This document shows, in pieces, positions 23,017-34,949 of a stretch of DNA of 64,000 nucleotides. This stretch comes from Galdieria sulphuraria (Eukaryota > Rhodophyta > Bangiophyceae > Galdieriales > Galdieriaceae). The translations under genes were made by a program, and so were the position numbers. How positions within the stretch are numbered: position 1 is the first letter of the stretch; each line of letters begins with the position of its first letter. Where the stretch lies: positions 69,501 through 133,500 of the forward strand of contig NW_005178463.1 of the NCBI RefSeq assembly GCF_000341285.1, read 5' to 3'. The notes under the pieces are model-generated. The model ran no database searches. It worked only from the letters and a program-made list of their open reading frames with translations, and had not been told where the DNA came from.

Positions 23017-23535
23017 ATGTTTTCCAGTTTTTACAAACCCATGCCAGGAGAGACAGGTTTTCGTACTGGCGTTTACGAAAACAGTAGTGCATCGTTTCCC
23101 AAACTCCCTTCTTTTTCCAAACTCTCTCGCTCTTCTCCTTCTTCATTTTCTCTGTCTTCAACTTCATCTAGAAGTCCATCTTCTCCAAAGTCGCCATCTG
23201 TTCGTTCTTCCAGTTCTTCAGGCACTCTTCCAGATCTGTCCAGCAGAGTTGAAAAATATTTCGCCAAGCACAAGAAAAATATTTTTGAGGTGGCGAGACT
23301 TGCTGTCAGAGTTACTAGAGAACAGTTTCCCAATGTGAAAGACAAGCGAAAGAAGCAAGAAGAAATATTTACTGAAATTGTTGAGGAACTTGAAAATGTC
23401 GTTTCAGAAGAGGAGCAAGCATTGCTGAGAGAAGCATTATCTTGTAACAGTCGAGAACTCCGCTTAATATTTGACTATGTCGATCATAGTGTGGTCGATC
23501 ACGATCGTTCACGTATATTTCCATTTCTAAAGTAA
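23017..23535 (+). CDS. Unknown Ser-rich protein with helical C-terminal domain
   Basis: Single frame of 172 residues from the first ATG. Residues ~30-75 are a dense Ser/Pro/Leu low-complexity run. The remainder (VEKYFAKHKKNIFEVARLAV, then FTEIVEELENVVSEEEQALL) is strongly helical and charged. No family recognised. Open coding-like sequence at 23657-23800 (SLSRFVRPLLEKEEQTM) suggests further exons, but no splice pair in the right phase was found, so the end given is the in-frame stop. Confidence 0.5.
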   Translation: MFSSFYKPMPGETGFRTGVYENSSASFPKLPSFSKLSRSSPSSFSLSSTSSRSPSSPKSPSVRSSSSSGTLPDLSSRVEKYFAKHKKNIFEVARLAVRVTREQFPNVKDKRKKQEEIFTEIVEELENVVSEEEQALLREALSCNSRELRLIFDYVDHSVVDHDRSRIFPFLK

Positions 23536-24304
23536 TAATACTTTTCAAGTTGTTTTTCTTGAACATGTAAAATTTGATTTGTTTCGATGCGTTAGTAAAT
23601 GACTGAGTCTTCATTTTTCATTGTTTGGAAATGAATCCATTGCTTGTTTCTAGAAGGTAATTGGAGAAACGATTCACACTTGGGCAACTATTTGAAGGAG
23701 AATAACGAAACTGAGCTCGTTGGAGAAGACAGTCTCTCAAGATTTGTTCGTCCCTTGCTAGAAAAAGAGGAACAAACAATGACTACGGTAACTTTTTGCT
23801 TCCTTTGAGAAGCAACAAGTACTTCAAAAAAAGTCTTTTTTCAGTTGGCAAAGAGTCGAAACACATCCCCTCCGTGTTCAGGCAACATATTGAAAGGCAT
23901 CTTAATCATAGAATGGTCATGATTCCAAGCCCTGCAATATTCCGAGAAAAACAACAAAATTTACCCGTTCAAAGAAGTACTGAAACTTTGTAGCAACTTT
24001 TTCGCTGTCCATTCGAGAAGAAAGAAATATAGAACTTTTATAAAAGCAGAACTCAAACAACGCCAATACAAGAGAATATGCTGAGAGGTTTCAACAGGTC
24101 CTTACACTCCCTATAAAGAAGTAAGACTCTCTCTATCTAAGGTTTTACGTTCGAATGACATCATTAGCAAAGCAAAGACTACCAATGAAGGATGCTGTAA
24201 CCGAGAAACAGAATGCTGGTCAAGTCTTGAAATGCAGCAATTTGAAAGACATCATTTGGCATAATGTCATTCAAATGGAATGACAGACAACTGATAGGAT
24301 TCTT
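23536..24304. other. Mostly non-coding, possible stray exons
   Basis: A short open stretch at about 23657-23800 followed by a good acceptor (TCTTTTTTCAG near 23845) looks coding, but I could not join it to a neighbour in frame. The rest shows nothing recognisable. Confidence 0.35.
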
Positions 24305-24643
24305 TCATGTGTAGAGAAGGGAAAAATTGCCACGTGGGCAACCAGTTGAACAGAGTGGCCAATCCTCTACTCTGTACCCATTGGACAAGGTGTGAAGTCG
24401 TCGATCGATGTCAGAAGGAGACAGGTACTCTCGATGGCTGGTAGAACTACATAATAATGTCAAAGTCAATGCCTTTGGTTTTCTCAGTAGGTCTTGAAAG
24501 TTTTCTTGGCGACAATAAGTCAATCCGGTGAGGTTTTCACTTTTCCATTCCAGGTTCAGAAAATTCGTATATGGAACAAGTATAATGCAACGTGGATGTT
24601 TAACTGTCCATCTCACGCGATCAGAAAGCACTCTTTCAAGCAT
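24305..24643 (-). CDS. Orphan reading frame, 112 residues
   Basis: ATG-initiated frame in an otherwise gene-poor stretch. It contains five Cys, a moderately hydrophobic middle and no recognised motif. The length is only modestly above chance for this base composition. It may be an exon or a chance frame. Confidence 0.3.
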   Translation of the reverse strand: MLERVLSDRVRWTVKHPRCIILVPYTNFLNLEWKSENLTGLTYCRQENFQDLLRKPKALTLTLLCSSTSHREYLSPSDIDRRLHTLSNGYRVEDWPLCSTGCPRGNFSLLYT

Positions 24644-25277
24644 TTACAGGCTACATCAAAGCAATCCTAAACCAGTTGAAAATCATTGTATATACTAGTC
24701 AATCTATTCATATCGTTTCTTTCCTTATCAAGAATCAAAGCTTCCCTCTAGTTAGAGCCTCCAACGGTATTTCCAAAACTTTTCAAAGTGGATATACACG
24801 GACAAACAAACTGTTAGCTTTTTGACATCCCCTCTTTCGTCAGAACAACGTGCACAAACGAGTTTCGGATGCTATTGTGAAACTTTTAACTTGTATAAAT
24901 GAAAAAACTCTACTCGAAATATTTCCTTCACACACACGCACACACACAAACATACAAGCAATATTCCATAGACTGACAACCCATGTTGCAGTCGTAACAC
25001 ACTTGTGAGGAATCACTCACCTCTACAATAGCTGTGAACTACAGATACTGGAGTCTTTCCAACCACAAGACAAGTGGAAAAGTGACTTGAGAATTACACC
25101 AAAAGAAAAATACAGAAACTCAACGACTCCAACTGAAGGACACAAAAGAAAAATGATGTAGGCGTTTTAAGCTTTTGGATTGAAATCTGTTCAATCCACA
25201 TCCATAATTCATTTGACCTGAATGTGAAAAATAACTGTTTGATTTTAATTTTGAGGACTTGGTCCAAGTGGGAGTTT
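24644..25277. other. Intergenic region upstream of calnexin
   Basis: About 630 bp; includes a short CA repeat near 24930-24955. No gene or recognisable regulatory element seen apart from general AT-richness. Confidence 0.45.
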
Positions 25278-27053
25278 ATGGCGCGGAAAGGAACACACAA
25301 AGGAGTAGTTTTTCTTGTTTTTGCAAGTATCTTCCTTTTTACTTGTTTCCTACCTTTTTCGTTTGCAGAGGAATTAGAGGATAGCTTGGACGAAGATGTT
25401 CCTTCCAGCAAACCTGAACCCACTGCAGTGATATTTCCAAAGGGTTATAAATCAGTACCATATGAACCCTCAGTCCCAGAATCCGCTCTCTTTGTTGAAA
25501 CTTTTCAAGGAGATTGGAAGTCAAAATGGGTGCTTTCAAGAGATCCAAAGTATAGCGGAGAGTTTGCTGTCGGTCCTGGTGGAAATCCTGCTATTCCTGG
25601 AGATCAGGGTCTCATTGTGACAAGAAAAGCAAGGCATTATGGTATTGCTGCCCCAGCTAAGACGGGACCTCTTGACGACAAGACACTTGTCGTCCAATAT
25701 GAAGTTCGTCTTGATGAAGGTTTGGAGTGTGGAGGTGCTTATGTGAAGCTTTTGTTGGAACAAGTTTCGGATTTAGCCTCATTAAACGGTGATACACCGT
25801 ATAGCATCATGTTTGGTCCGGATAAATGTGGTATAACGGACAAGGTTCACTTTATTTTTCAGCATCGCAATCCCGTTACCGGAAAGTTGGAAGAAAAACA
25901 CCTTAGGAATGCACCATCGGTGAACACTGACTCCAAAACTCATTTGTATACTCTTATTGTGAACAATAAGAATAGTTCTTATCAAATCTTGATTGATAAC
26001 AAGGAGGTCAGGGCTGGTTCGTTGCTTGAAGACTTTGAACCTCCAGTTAATCCGCCCAAGGAAATTGACGATCCAAATGACAAGAAGCCTGCTGATTGGG
26101 TTGATAATCCAAAGATACCAGATCCGAATGCAAAGAAGCCAGACGATTGGGATGAAAGTGAACCAAAGGAAATTCCTGATCCCGATGCTGTGAAACCTGA
26201 AGGATGGTTGGATGATGAACCTGTATGTCTGTCTACTTTTGTCTAACATACAATTGCTTATATATGTTCATAGGAACGCATTCCGGATCCAAATGCTCGT
26301 AAACCTGAGGACTGGGACGATGAAGAAGATGGAGAATGGGAACCACCTATGATTCCCAATCCAAAGTGTGAAGAAATGGGTTGTGGAGAATGGAAGCCAC
26401 CAATGATTCCCAATCCACATTACAGAGGCAAATGGAAGGCACCTCTTATTGATAATCCTAACTATAAGGGTCCATGGAAGCCTCGAAAGATACCCAACCC
26501 AGACTATTATGAAGACTTGCATCCCGTCGTTGAGTCTATTGGAGGAATTGCTATTGAAATCTGGACCATGAACCAAGGCATCGTTTTTGACAACTTTTTG
26601 GTAGACTTTAATGTCGAGAATGCTGCCAAATTAGCCAAGGAAACTTTTGAGATAAAGCACAAGCATGAAGTAGCAACAGAAGAGAAGGAATTGAAGCGAC
26701 TTTCATCCAAGAAAGGAACGAAAGAGAAAATCTTGGATATTGCGGAAACCATAATAACTAAAATCGAGACGTTGTTGGAGCCATTAGAAAGGATTGCGGT
26801 ATCAGTTGGCCTTGGACCTGTTTTGGACAAGATGGTGGATTTAGGAATAAACAGGCCAATTCTTTTAGTGGCTCTCATTCCTCCAGTTTTTGTTCTCCTG
26901 TTTCTTGGACTGAGCAGTGGTTCCAAGGATAAGAAGAAGCAGAAGCGCAGTTCTAAGAAAGATGAAGGTGAAGCTACAGAAAACAAGGAAGAAGTACGAG
27001 GTAGTGAGACAACCAGTGAAGGTTTGAGACGACGACACGTTCCCAAGGAATAG
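25278..27053 (+). CDS. CNX: Calnexin, ER lectin chaperone
   Basis: Two exons (intron 26223-26273) give 574 residues. There is a signal peptide (hydrophobic core near residues 10-28), the lectin domain ([50 protein letters not shown]), then the P-domain with tandem type 1 repeats ([14 protein letters not shown] and relatives) and type 2 repeats ([11 protein letters not shown]), then the second half of the lectin fold ([14 protein letters not shown]), a transmembrane helix ([18 protein letters not shown]) and a basic-acidic cytosolic tail. It retains monoglucosylated glycoproteins for folding. Calreticulin is excluded by the membrane anchor. Confidence 0.97.
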
Positions 27054-27311
27054 TGTCACAGACTGTATCTGTTATAGTAATGCTTGAAAAGTCATTTCGT
27101 TTTTTTATGTGGTTCTGCAGACTAAAGCTTTTATTTTCTCGAATTTTTCCTATCATTGCATTATGTTTTTCTATTCACTAATCAGACTTTTACTCAGAAA
27201 TAGATTTTACCGCCATTTTTTGAACAGACATGTCGTTGATTCAGAAAATTATTGGCAAGAGGATCCTATTTATCACTATTCTACGAGGCAATTTCAAATT
27301 TCGTTTTGTGA

Positions 27312-30300
27312 ATGCAAAGTCATCAGCTTCCCAAAAGAGTTGGTACCTCTCAGTTCCGGAAAAAAAGAGAGGAAGTTCTAAACACGCTGTCTAAAATACG
27401 AAAACAAGGTGGTCGCGCTTCAGATTACTATTCTCTAAAGGAAGACTGCGACGAAGACGATAGCCATAAAACCGATGACTATTCTTCGGAAACTGGAGAA
27501 GGAGAAGCAACCTTCTCCATCTCCGAAATTAAAAAAATGAAGAGACCTACAGATAATGCCAGAAGTGATTGGAAGGAACGAAAATCAACCAAGAGACAAG
27601 CAGCAGAACCGACACCTGTAAAAAGAATCGATTCAGCCTTTCTGTTTCCTATTCCAAAAAGCAACCAACAACCAGAATCTAATCAAGTAGAAAAATCACA
27701 AAAGGAGAATCACGAGGTTTCGAGAAGACTAGTTGCTGATGAACTCCTAAAAGAACTGGATAGTAGCGATGAAGAAGGTAAGAAAGAGTACACGAACTCT
27801 GTAGAATGGATCCAGAAAAGTATGGAGGATACACTTGAATACAACGAATTTGATTCAGCTCAAGTTATCATGGAAGCTACTGAAACTGAGCAAAAAGTTT
27901 CCACCGAGAATACTCAGTTTTCCCCCTCTTCTGAGCAAAATCTGTACAAAAAGTCCCTGAGCAATAGCGAGTCGCAAAATATTGATTCTATGAACTTGAG
28001 TCAACACGAAGAAGAAGGTGAAAGAAGCTACCTTATGTATGAACATAACTCTGTGCAAAATATCTTTCAAGCTGATAGTTCACATTATGTACCATGCTAT
28101 ACGGAGAATGATGAAATACGATTCTTCTGGTATGATATTGAAGAAGCCGTTTCTGCTGGAGGGTCATCACTCTTCCTATTTGGGAAAGCTTTATTCTATG
28201 AATCGGATGATAAGTTACAGCAAAAAGATGGCAAATCCAGACAAATTCTCAAGAATGTGTGTCTCCATCTTCCTAATCTTGATAGGGTGCTGTACTTTGC
28301 ACCTCGCTGGGATACTCTTCAACAAGATTCAATACAAAATGAGAATGATGCAGTTGAATTGATTCGATCGCAAGTATTTCCTGAAGTACAACAAATCACA
28401 ACCCCTTTGGTGCCTCGGTTCTTCGCAAAACCTGTGACTCGAATACATCCGTTTTTAGACGACCCGCGTGTTCCAAAATATGATGCTTACTATTTGAAAG
28501 TTAAATATCCATTTAAATATGCTCCTCCGTCCAAGGAACTGGCTATCCAAGGTGGAAAGACCTTCAATAGAATTTTTGGAACCACAACTACTGCAATAGA
28601 AAGGCTTCTGTTAAAGAAGAAGCTGAAAGGTCCTGGTTGGTTGAGACTCAAAAACGCAACGATATCCTCTAATATGCCTTGTTCTCTTAAATGTTGTCTA
28701 CAAGTGGAGAATATCGAGAACATTGTTTTAGAAGGCAAGAATGAGGTCCCTGTAGAATATTCCACTGCTTTGACATTTTCTATTCTTTGTCTTTCCTTTG
28801 TTTTTCAATGGAACGAAGAAACCAGTTTACATGAGATCATTGCAGTTACAGGAATATTCTACCCATTCATACCATTTGAATTCTTTCAGAGCAGTGTTCT
28901 TCATTCAACATTACAAAAGTATATTTTTAGTATCATTCGTCCTTTGAAAAATCAGAGTTTTCCTCCAGAGTTTGAGAAAATGACTTCTCGAAGTGGACAT
29001 ATTGAAACAGTTGCAAATGAAGCACAACTACTACATAATTTCTTAGAAAAACTTTCCAGCGCCGATCCTGACATTATATTAGGCCACGATCTTCAGTCGT
29101 TTCAACTTGATATTCTCTTGCATAGGCTTGCACATCTACAGACGCCAAACTGGAGCATTGTTGGACGTTTGAAACGAAGCAAAAAACTGGAAGACTATCT
29201 GTACTCGCAGAAAAACAGTAGACAAGAAAGAACAAAACGGGAATCTTATTATTACATGAAAACTTTATTTTCCGGCAGACTTATTGCGGATACTTTGATA
29301 GCGTCAAAGGAACTGTTGCCACGAGAAACCAATTATGGCTTATCTCACTTGGCAAAATCAACTGGTGTGGATACCAAACTGGTTTCTCTTCCTGATGCAC
29401 GTCAAACACAAACATATTTCTCATCAGCTCAGAACTTGAGAGAACTTTTGGACTTGAATACCTGCCATGCGGCAGTTTCTTTTCAACTTTGTTGCAAGCT
29501 TGCTGCATTATCGTTATCACTAGAGTTGGCTTATATATCGGGTTATCTCTGGTCAAATTGTTTATTCTTCACTCGAGCAGAACGTGTCGAAATTCTCTTA
29601 GCTCATGCGTTCAAAGAACTTTTTCCAAAAGCCATATTACCAGACAAACTTGACCGGTCAAAAAAGGAGCTGCTCCAATTAGTTCTCAAGTCTGAAAAAG
29701 CAGAGGAACAAGAAACCGTCACAGAGAAGGTTGTTGAAGGAAGAACTTCTAAACGAAAGGCGAAATACGAAGGCGGTCTCGTACTAGAACCCAAAAGAGG
29801 GCTGTATGACTCGCTCATTTTACAATTAGACTTCAACTCACTATACCCGTCTATCATTCAAGAATACAACCTTTGTTTCACGACAACTATTTTGTACGAT
29901 TCGTCTTTTCAGAATTTGGAAGACGTTGTTATTCACACCAAGAAGAAAGGCGTCCTCCCTCTAGTATTAGAGAAACTTGTTCAAAGACGAAGAGAAGTTA
30001 AGGATCTTAAACAGAAGACAAAGGATATTAATCGTCAACAGCAATTAAACATTGAACAAGCAGCATTGAAACTGACAGCAAACTCTGTATATGGTTGCTT
30101 AGGGGCGGAGCACTCACGCTTTGGAGCACAAACTCTTGCAGCACTAGTGACTCAGTTTGGCCGGGTTACTTTAGACAAGACAATCAAAATTGCCGAGAGG
30201 TGTGGTTTTGAAGTTATTTATGGGGATACAGACTCGATGTTTTTGAATACTGGAGTGAAAGAACTGGATGCAGTTTTAGAAAAAGGTCGAGTATTGAAAC

Positions 30301-31556
30301 ATGAAGTTAATCGCAATTTTCGTTCGTTGGAAATTGATGTGGAAGCAATTTATACTCGAATGCTTCTCTTGCAGAAGAAACATTATGCAGCTATGCGTTT
30401 GGTTGATCCTGTTTCAAGACCTGGAGAAACTATTTTGGAGGTCAAAGGTGTTGAAATGGTTCGACATGATTGGTGTCCTGCATCGAGAGAACTGTCTCTT
30501 CAAGTAGTTGAACTTCTCCTATCCTCTAAATTTGAGAGGGAAGAATGTGTTCACAAAGTCATATCTTGTCTGCGCTTTTACATTGAACAAGTTCGTCAGG
30601 GTAACGTTCCATTGGAAAAGTTTGTAATTACCAAGTCTTTAACGCAGAAACCTTCCGACTACAGTAATGACACAAATAACCCACATGTGGAGGTTGCAAA
30701 GAGACTCATCTGTAAAGGTTTTCCTTTACGTACCGGCTCATATATTCCATATGTTATGTGCAAACGAACAGAAAATGGCTATCAGCGGACATCTGATACT
30801 ACACCCGTTCCTTATCATCCATCTGAATTAGATGAAGCCGCCGTTAAACTGTCGATTGATACGGAATGGTATATTGATACTCAATTACTTCCACCAGTTT
30901 TACGACTTTGTGAACCAGCATTCGATGAGGCGGAAAAAGATCAGCTGTTGGAAGCTTGTGGAATATCAACGGCAACTCGCAAGTCTTCAGGTACACATTC
31001 TTATGAAAACTGTCACATTTTCCAAAAGATAGATGCAGCAATAGAGAAGCAGACATTTTTGCCATGGATGATATGTTGTCCATCATGTTCCTGTCAAGTT
31101 GACTTTTTTGAAGTAACTTCAACAAAGGAGATGAAAGCCAACATACTAAAATGTATGGGCTGTGACAAAGATTATTCTTTGGGTTTCCTTGTTAATAGTC
31201 TTCATAAATGGCTACGATGTCTAGAGCGACAGTATTATGATTCATTTTGGTCCCATGTAAAACGTACTGAGGATTCATGGTTGGATAGAAAGATAGGCTT
31301 GCGTAAGGAACAACTGTATCAAACCTTATTGGAGTTGCTTTGTCGATTGGATTCAGGTTGTATGCAAGAACGACGTAAACGAATCACTTCAAAAGAAAAC
31401 CTGAGCAATCACGGTGCCTTCCAAATAGATCATGAACAATATCGAGATAAACTGGGAAACATGGTTCGACAACGACTTCACAATTTGGGAATGCGTCAAA
31501 TTTGTTTAGCTCCCTTGGTAACTCCTTATATGGCGTTTCCTCAACTATCCCATTAA
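27312..31556 (+). CDS. POLA1: DNA polymerase alpha catalytic subunit
   Basis: Intronless, 1414 residues, family B polymerase with the alpha-specific features. The acidic-basic N-terminus (QFRKKREEVLNTLSKIRKQG) resembles other POLA1 proteins. Motif A is DFNSLYPSII near residue 840, motif B KLTANSVYGCLG near 922, motif C YGDTDSM near 970. The C-terminus has Cys clusters (CCPSC, KCMGCDKDY, DSGC) that bind zinc and the B subunit. The exonuclease region is present but degenerate, as in alpha. It extends primase primers. The last 12 bp overlap the convergent copper ATPase gene. Confidence 0.96.
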   Translation: MQSHQLPKRVGTSQFRKKREEVLNTLSKIRKQGGRASDYYSLKEDCDEDDSHKTDDYSSETGEGEATFSISEIKKMKRPTDNARSDWKERKSTKRQAAEPTPVKRIDSAFLFPIPKSNQQPESNQVEKSQKENHEVSRRLVADELLKELDSSDEEGKKEYTNSVEWIQKSMEDTLEYNEFDSAQVIMEATETEQKVSTENTQFSPSSEQNLYKKSLSNSESQNIDSMNLSQHEEEGERSYLMYEHNSVQNIFQADSSHYVPCYTENDEIRFFWYDIEEAVSAGGSSLFLFGKALFYESDDKLQQKDGKSRQILKNVCLHLPNLDRVLYFAPRWDTLQQDSIQNENDAVELIRSQVFPEVQQITTPLVPRFFAKPVTRIHPFLDDPRVPKYDAYYLKVKYPFKYAPPSKELAIQGGKTFNRIFGTTTTAIERLLLKKKLKGPGWLRLKNATISSNMPCSLKCCLQVENIENIVLEGKNEVPVEYSTALTFSILCLSFVFQWNEETSLHEIIAVTGIFYPFIPFEFFQSSVLHSTLQKYIFSIIRPLKNQSFPPEFEKMTSRSGHIETVANEAQLLHNFLEKLSSADPDIILGHDLQSFQLDILLHRLAHLQTPNWSIVGRLKRSKKLEDYLYSQKNSRQERTKRESYYYMKTLFSGRLIADTLIASKELLPRETNYGLSHLAKSTGVDTKLVSLPDARQTQTYFSSAQNLRELLDLNTCHAAVSFQLCCKLAALSLSLELAYISGYLWSNCLFFTRAERVEILLAHAFKELFPKAILPDKLDRSKKELLQLVLKSEKAEEQETVTEKVVEGRTSKRKAKYEGGLVLEPKRGLYDSLILQLDFNSLYPSIIQEYNLCFTTTILYDSSFQNLEDVVIHTKKKGVLPLVLEKLVQRRREVKDLKQKTKDINRQQQLNIEQAALKLTANSVYGCLGAEHSRFGAQTLAALVTQFGRVTLDKTIKIAERCGFEVIYGDTDSMFLNTGVKELDAVLEKGRVLKHEVNRNFRSLEIDVEAIYTRMLLLQKKHYAAMRLVDPVSRPGETILEVKGVEMVRHDWCPASRELSLQVVELLLSSKFEREECVHKVISCLRFYIEQVRQGNVPLEKFVITKSLTQKPSDYSNDTNNPHVEVAKRLICKGFPLRTGSYIPYVMCKRTENGYQRTSDTTPVPYHPSELDEAAVKLSIDTEWYIDTQLLPPVLRLCEPAFDEAEKDQLLEACGISTATRKSSGTHSYENCHIFQKIDAAIEKQTFLPWMICCPSCSCQVDFFEVTSTKEMKANILKCMGCDKDYSLGFLVNSLHKWLRCLERQYYDSFWSHVKRTEDSWLDRKIGLRKEQLYQTLLELLCRLDSGCMQERRKRITSKENLSNHGAFQIDHEQYRDKLGNMVRQRLHNLGMRQICLAPLVTPYMAFPQLSH

Positions 31557-34500
31557 ATGACTTGTAGCTTCATTTTCCCAGGTTTCTATTCTTGGTTGCA
31601 TTTCGATATCGTCATCAGTTTCTGCCAATGATTGGTTGGGTGGCTTATAGTTTTTAAGTCTAAGAGAAGATAACATGACACTGATGGAACTGAAGCCCAT
31701 TGCTGCTGCTGCCAGAAATGGGGGTATTCGAATTCTCCACAATGGATAAAGCAAACCAGCAGCCAAAGGAAATGCCAGCAAGTTATAAAGCATCGCCCAT
31801 GCGTAATTCCAATAGATTGTCTTTTTTAATCTTTTGGCTAAATCTAGGGCAGTAATGATATCACGAAGGTCATTTCTTTTTAACACTACTGATGCTGTTT
31901 GATGAGAAATAGGATTGGAATTTCCCATTGCCATTCCAATATCTGCCTGAGCCAAAGCAGGTGCGTCATTGAGACCATCTCCCACAAAGACGATACGACC
32001 AACTTTTCTTTTCTCACTACAATTCGCTTCACGTTGTTCTGCCATTTTGGACTGGATCCATTGCCATTTTTGCCAAGGTTGCAATTTTGCCATAACGTAT
32101 CTCTCTTGAATGCCTACTACATTGGCAACGTGTCTAGCAGACTTGTAGTTATCACCAGAAAGCAACCAACAATGCAAGCCCAGGTTGTTCTGAAGCCACT
32201 GTATCGCTAGATGAGCCTCAGGTCTTATAGCATCTTCAACTAGCAGAAGCCATATAGGTATATGATTGATGGCAACCAAAACTAAGGTTTCATTCTCCAC
32301 TTTACTGTGCAACTGTTCTAATCGGATCAAAGCTTCCTTTAGAACATGGCATTGGTCCAATACTCGAGCTTCCGTGCATCGCGTCAGAAGCCAGTCCTTT
32401 TGTCCAATCATAATCGAATGCCATTGGTCATCAGATGTGCATTGAAATTCCGCTTCCATACCTATTCCAGGTTGTTCCTTTACAGAAGATAATGTGAACA
32501 ACGATAACTCTTCATTATTGTCGATACACTGACGAGCGTAATCTGTTACTGCCTTTGCAATAGGATGAACACATTGACTTTCTAATTCGTCCACTATTCT
32601 CCACACGATTCTTTGACTAAAATTCTCATCATACCCATTCATTAGAGTGCAACTCAACCCATGACATTGTGTAACTACAGGTCTTCCTAATGTTAAAGTC
32701 CCTGTTTTGTCAAAGACAATATTTTCAATATCTTCTATAAAGGCTATCAAGGTAGATATATCTCGATAAACGATGCCGTGTTTCAGTGCAGTAAAGGATG
32801 CAATCATATAAGCCATTGGAGCTGCTAAACCCAAAGCACAAGGACAGGCAATTACCATGGCAGATAAACAAAAGTAAAGACAGAACAAAAACTTCCCATC
32901 GTTCACCCACCAATTCATAGGAACAATGCTTTTTAACATAAGCATGCATTACTTTACCTCCATAATGATCAATCATGACTTACCTATATTGGAGACAAAT
33001 CCACCAACACAGAAATACTCCAAGAGATAACAATAACACGGATGGTACAAAAATTGCCGAAATTTTGTCAGCAATTGGTTCCGTTGGAGCTTTGGATAAT
33101 TGTGTCTCATTCCACAGTCTCAATATCTCCTCCATCGAAGTCTTGCTACCTACACTAGTAGCTTGGATAAACAAAGGATGAGAAATATTGATAGCTCCAG
33201 CATATACGGTATCATTGACTGTCTTCTGAATGGTGCACGGTTCTCCTGTTAAAAACTGAAAGCCAAAATTGAGTACACAAACTTTTCTTCTGTTCATATA
33301 ACATCATACGTACCGATTCGTCCACAAAACTACTTCCTGATACTATCTTTCCATCTACAGGAATAGCCAATCCTGTTTCCACTCGAATGATATCACCAGG
33401 CTCAATAATACTACTTTCCACTTGTAACAGAGAACTATTGGAAAAGTCAAAAATTTCAATGGGTTCCTTGTGGAGCACTATATGAACTTTAGAAGGAAGC
33501 AACTCTCCTATTTTTTCCAATTCACGAGAAGCTCGCATCTTAAGTGTGCTCTCCATCCATTTTCCAAACAAAACAACCGTAATGAGCATGGCACCCGTCT
33601 CAAACATCGGCATGAAAAGCCTTGAATCCGTCGACTGTTCGAGAAACCATCGTTGAAAACACAGAAAAAGTGAATATATGTAAGCTATTAAGGAACTTGT
33701 GGTTATTAATACTGCCATATTGGCTCTCATTGAGTGTTTCATAACATGAAATGCAGCTCGATAAAATGGATATCCTCCATAACATTGTACAAAAGTAGCC
33801 AACACAATTTGCAACAACAATAAACTTGAAGGATTCACGAGAACTAAAAGTAACAAAGGAATAGAACATAAAGTGCACCACAGGAATCGATCTCTCCATT
33901 TCTTTCCTTCATCATATACACAATTCAATGCATTTGTCACACTTTCCATCATTTTGTTACCGTCAGCAGAGACATCGACCTTGCAATCTGTTTGCCAAGA
34001 TAACTCTGTTAGATGACTTGATAAATAGGCATAAATGGCTGCTTTGGTATTGCTGGTTCCCATTTCATTCATCAATGTTTGCCAATGAGTGAATTGCTCT
34101 TTCAAATAAGCTTCTGGATAAAAGTTTCTGAAATCATAAATAACAGCAGTAACAAAAAATACTGACTCAGTGGGGACTTGTTTCGAAGCAAAGAATATTT
34201 TCCAGCTTCTCAGGATATTTGAACAATAGGATTGAGTAACAGAAGCCTTCTCTAGGTCAGACAAGCTTGATATGGATACATGTTGGACAAACTTTAGTTT
34301 TTTCAGAAAATCAGCACACAGTTCTGCAGCCTTTATATTGTTCCATCTCAAAACCAACTCCGTCGTAGGAACTTGTTGAATATATTCCGCTGCCGAAGCT
34401 ACTCCTGTTTTGACTCGTATCAGCCTTCTGCCAGTATCTTCCTTGTCTTTTGTACAAATAGTTAGCTTTGTTTGATCTGAGCTTTCCACATCATCGCAGT

Positions 34501-34717
34501 CATCCTTCAAAGGAGTACAGGATACCACCTTAAAACCAATGGCTTCGACGTCATTCGTTATTTGCTCTTTGCTGCACCGTCCTTGTACAAGAACCGAGCC
34601 CAACAGAACGTTGACAGATACATTGGACACTTCTTCCTCTTTATATAGAGCGTTCTGGATATTCTTAGCACAAGAACTGCAAGTCATGCCTTGCACTTGA
34701 AGATTCCAGCCAGACAT
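31545..34717 (-). CDS. Copper-transporting P1B-type ATPase
   Basis: Three exons (introns 33256-33313 and 32929-32983, the latter ending AAAAAG) give 1019 residues. One N-terminal heavy-metal-associated domain has GMTCSSC; a second similar stretch (VKTGVASAAEYIQQVP) lacks the CxxC. Then come eight predicted membrane helices, the actuator motif FVDESFLTGEP (formed across the first splice), the copper-binding CPC in VIACPCALG, the phosphorylation site DKTGTLT, and the hinge GDGLNDAPALAQADIG. It pumps Cu(I) into the secretory pathway or plastid; the membrane cannot be told. In-frame ATG 34717 is chosen because upstream codons offer no ATG. Confidence 0.93.
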
Positions 34718-34949
34718 TCTAAACAAAATGACACGAAACTTTTTTTTCACAAAGCAATTTTCTAACTAGCGACACGTGGAATGATTCTTATTTTTGGCTC
34801 AGATCGATTTAGAGTAATGAGTATTTATCCATCATTGGTAAAGAAATGAAAAATAACTGATGATCATCGATAGACTATAATGAAAATGATTTTGTTTTAC
34901 CGAGACAGTGCTCATAAACCACCATCTCTAGTTGGAATCTTCATGGGAC

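Noticed and set aside
24140-24170. GTTCGAAT, a possible tRNA T-loop
   Set aside because: Flanking bases cannot pair into a T-stem and no acceptor or anticodon arm is found.
25782-26249. 155-codon minus-strand frame
   Set aside because: Antisense of the repetitive calnexin P-domain; no start context or motif.
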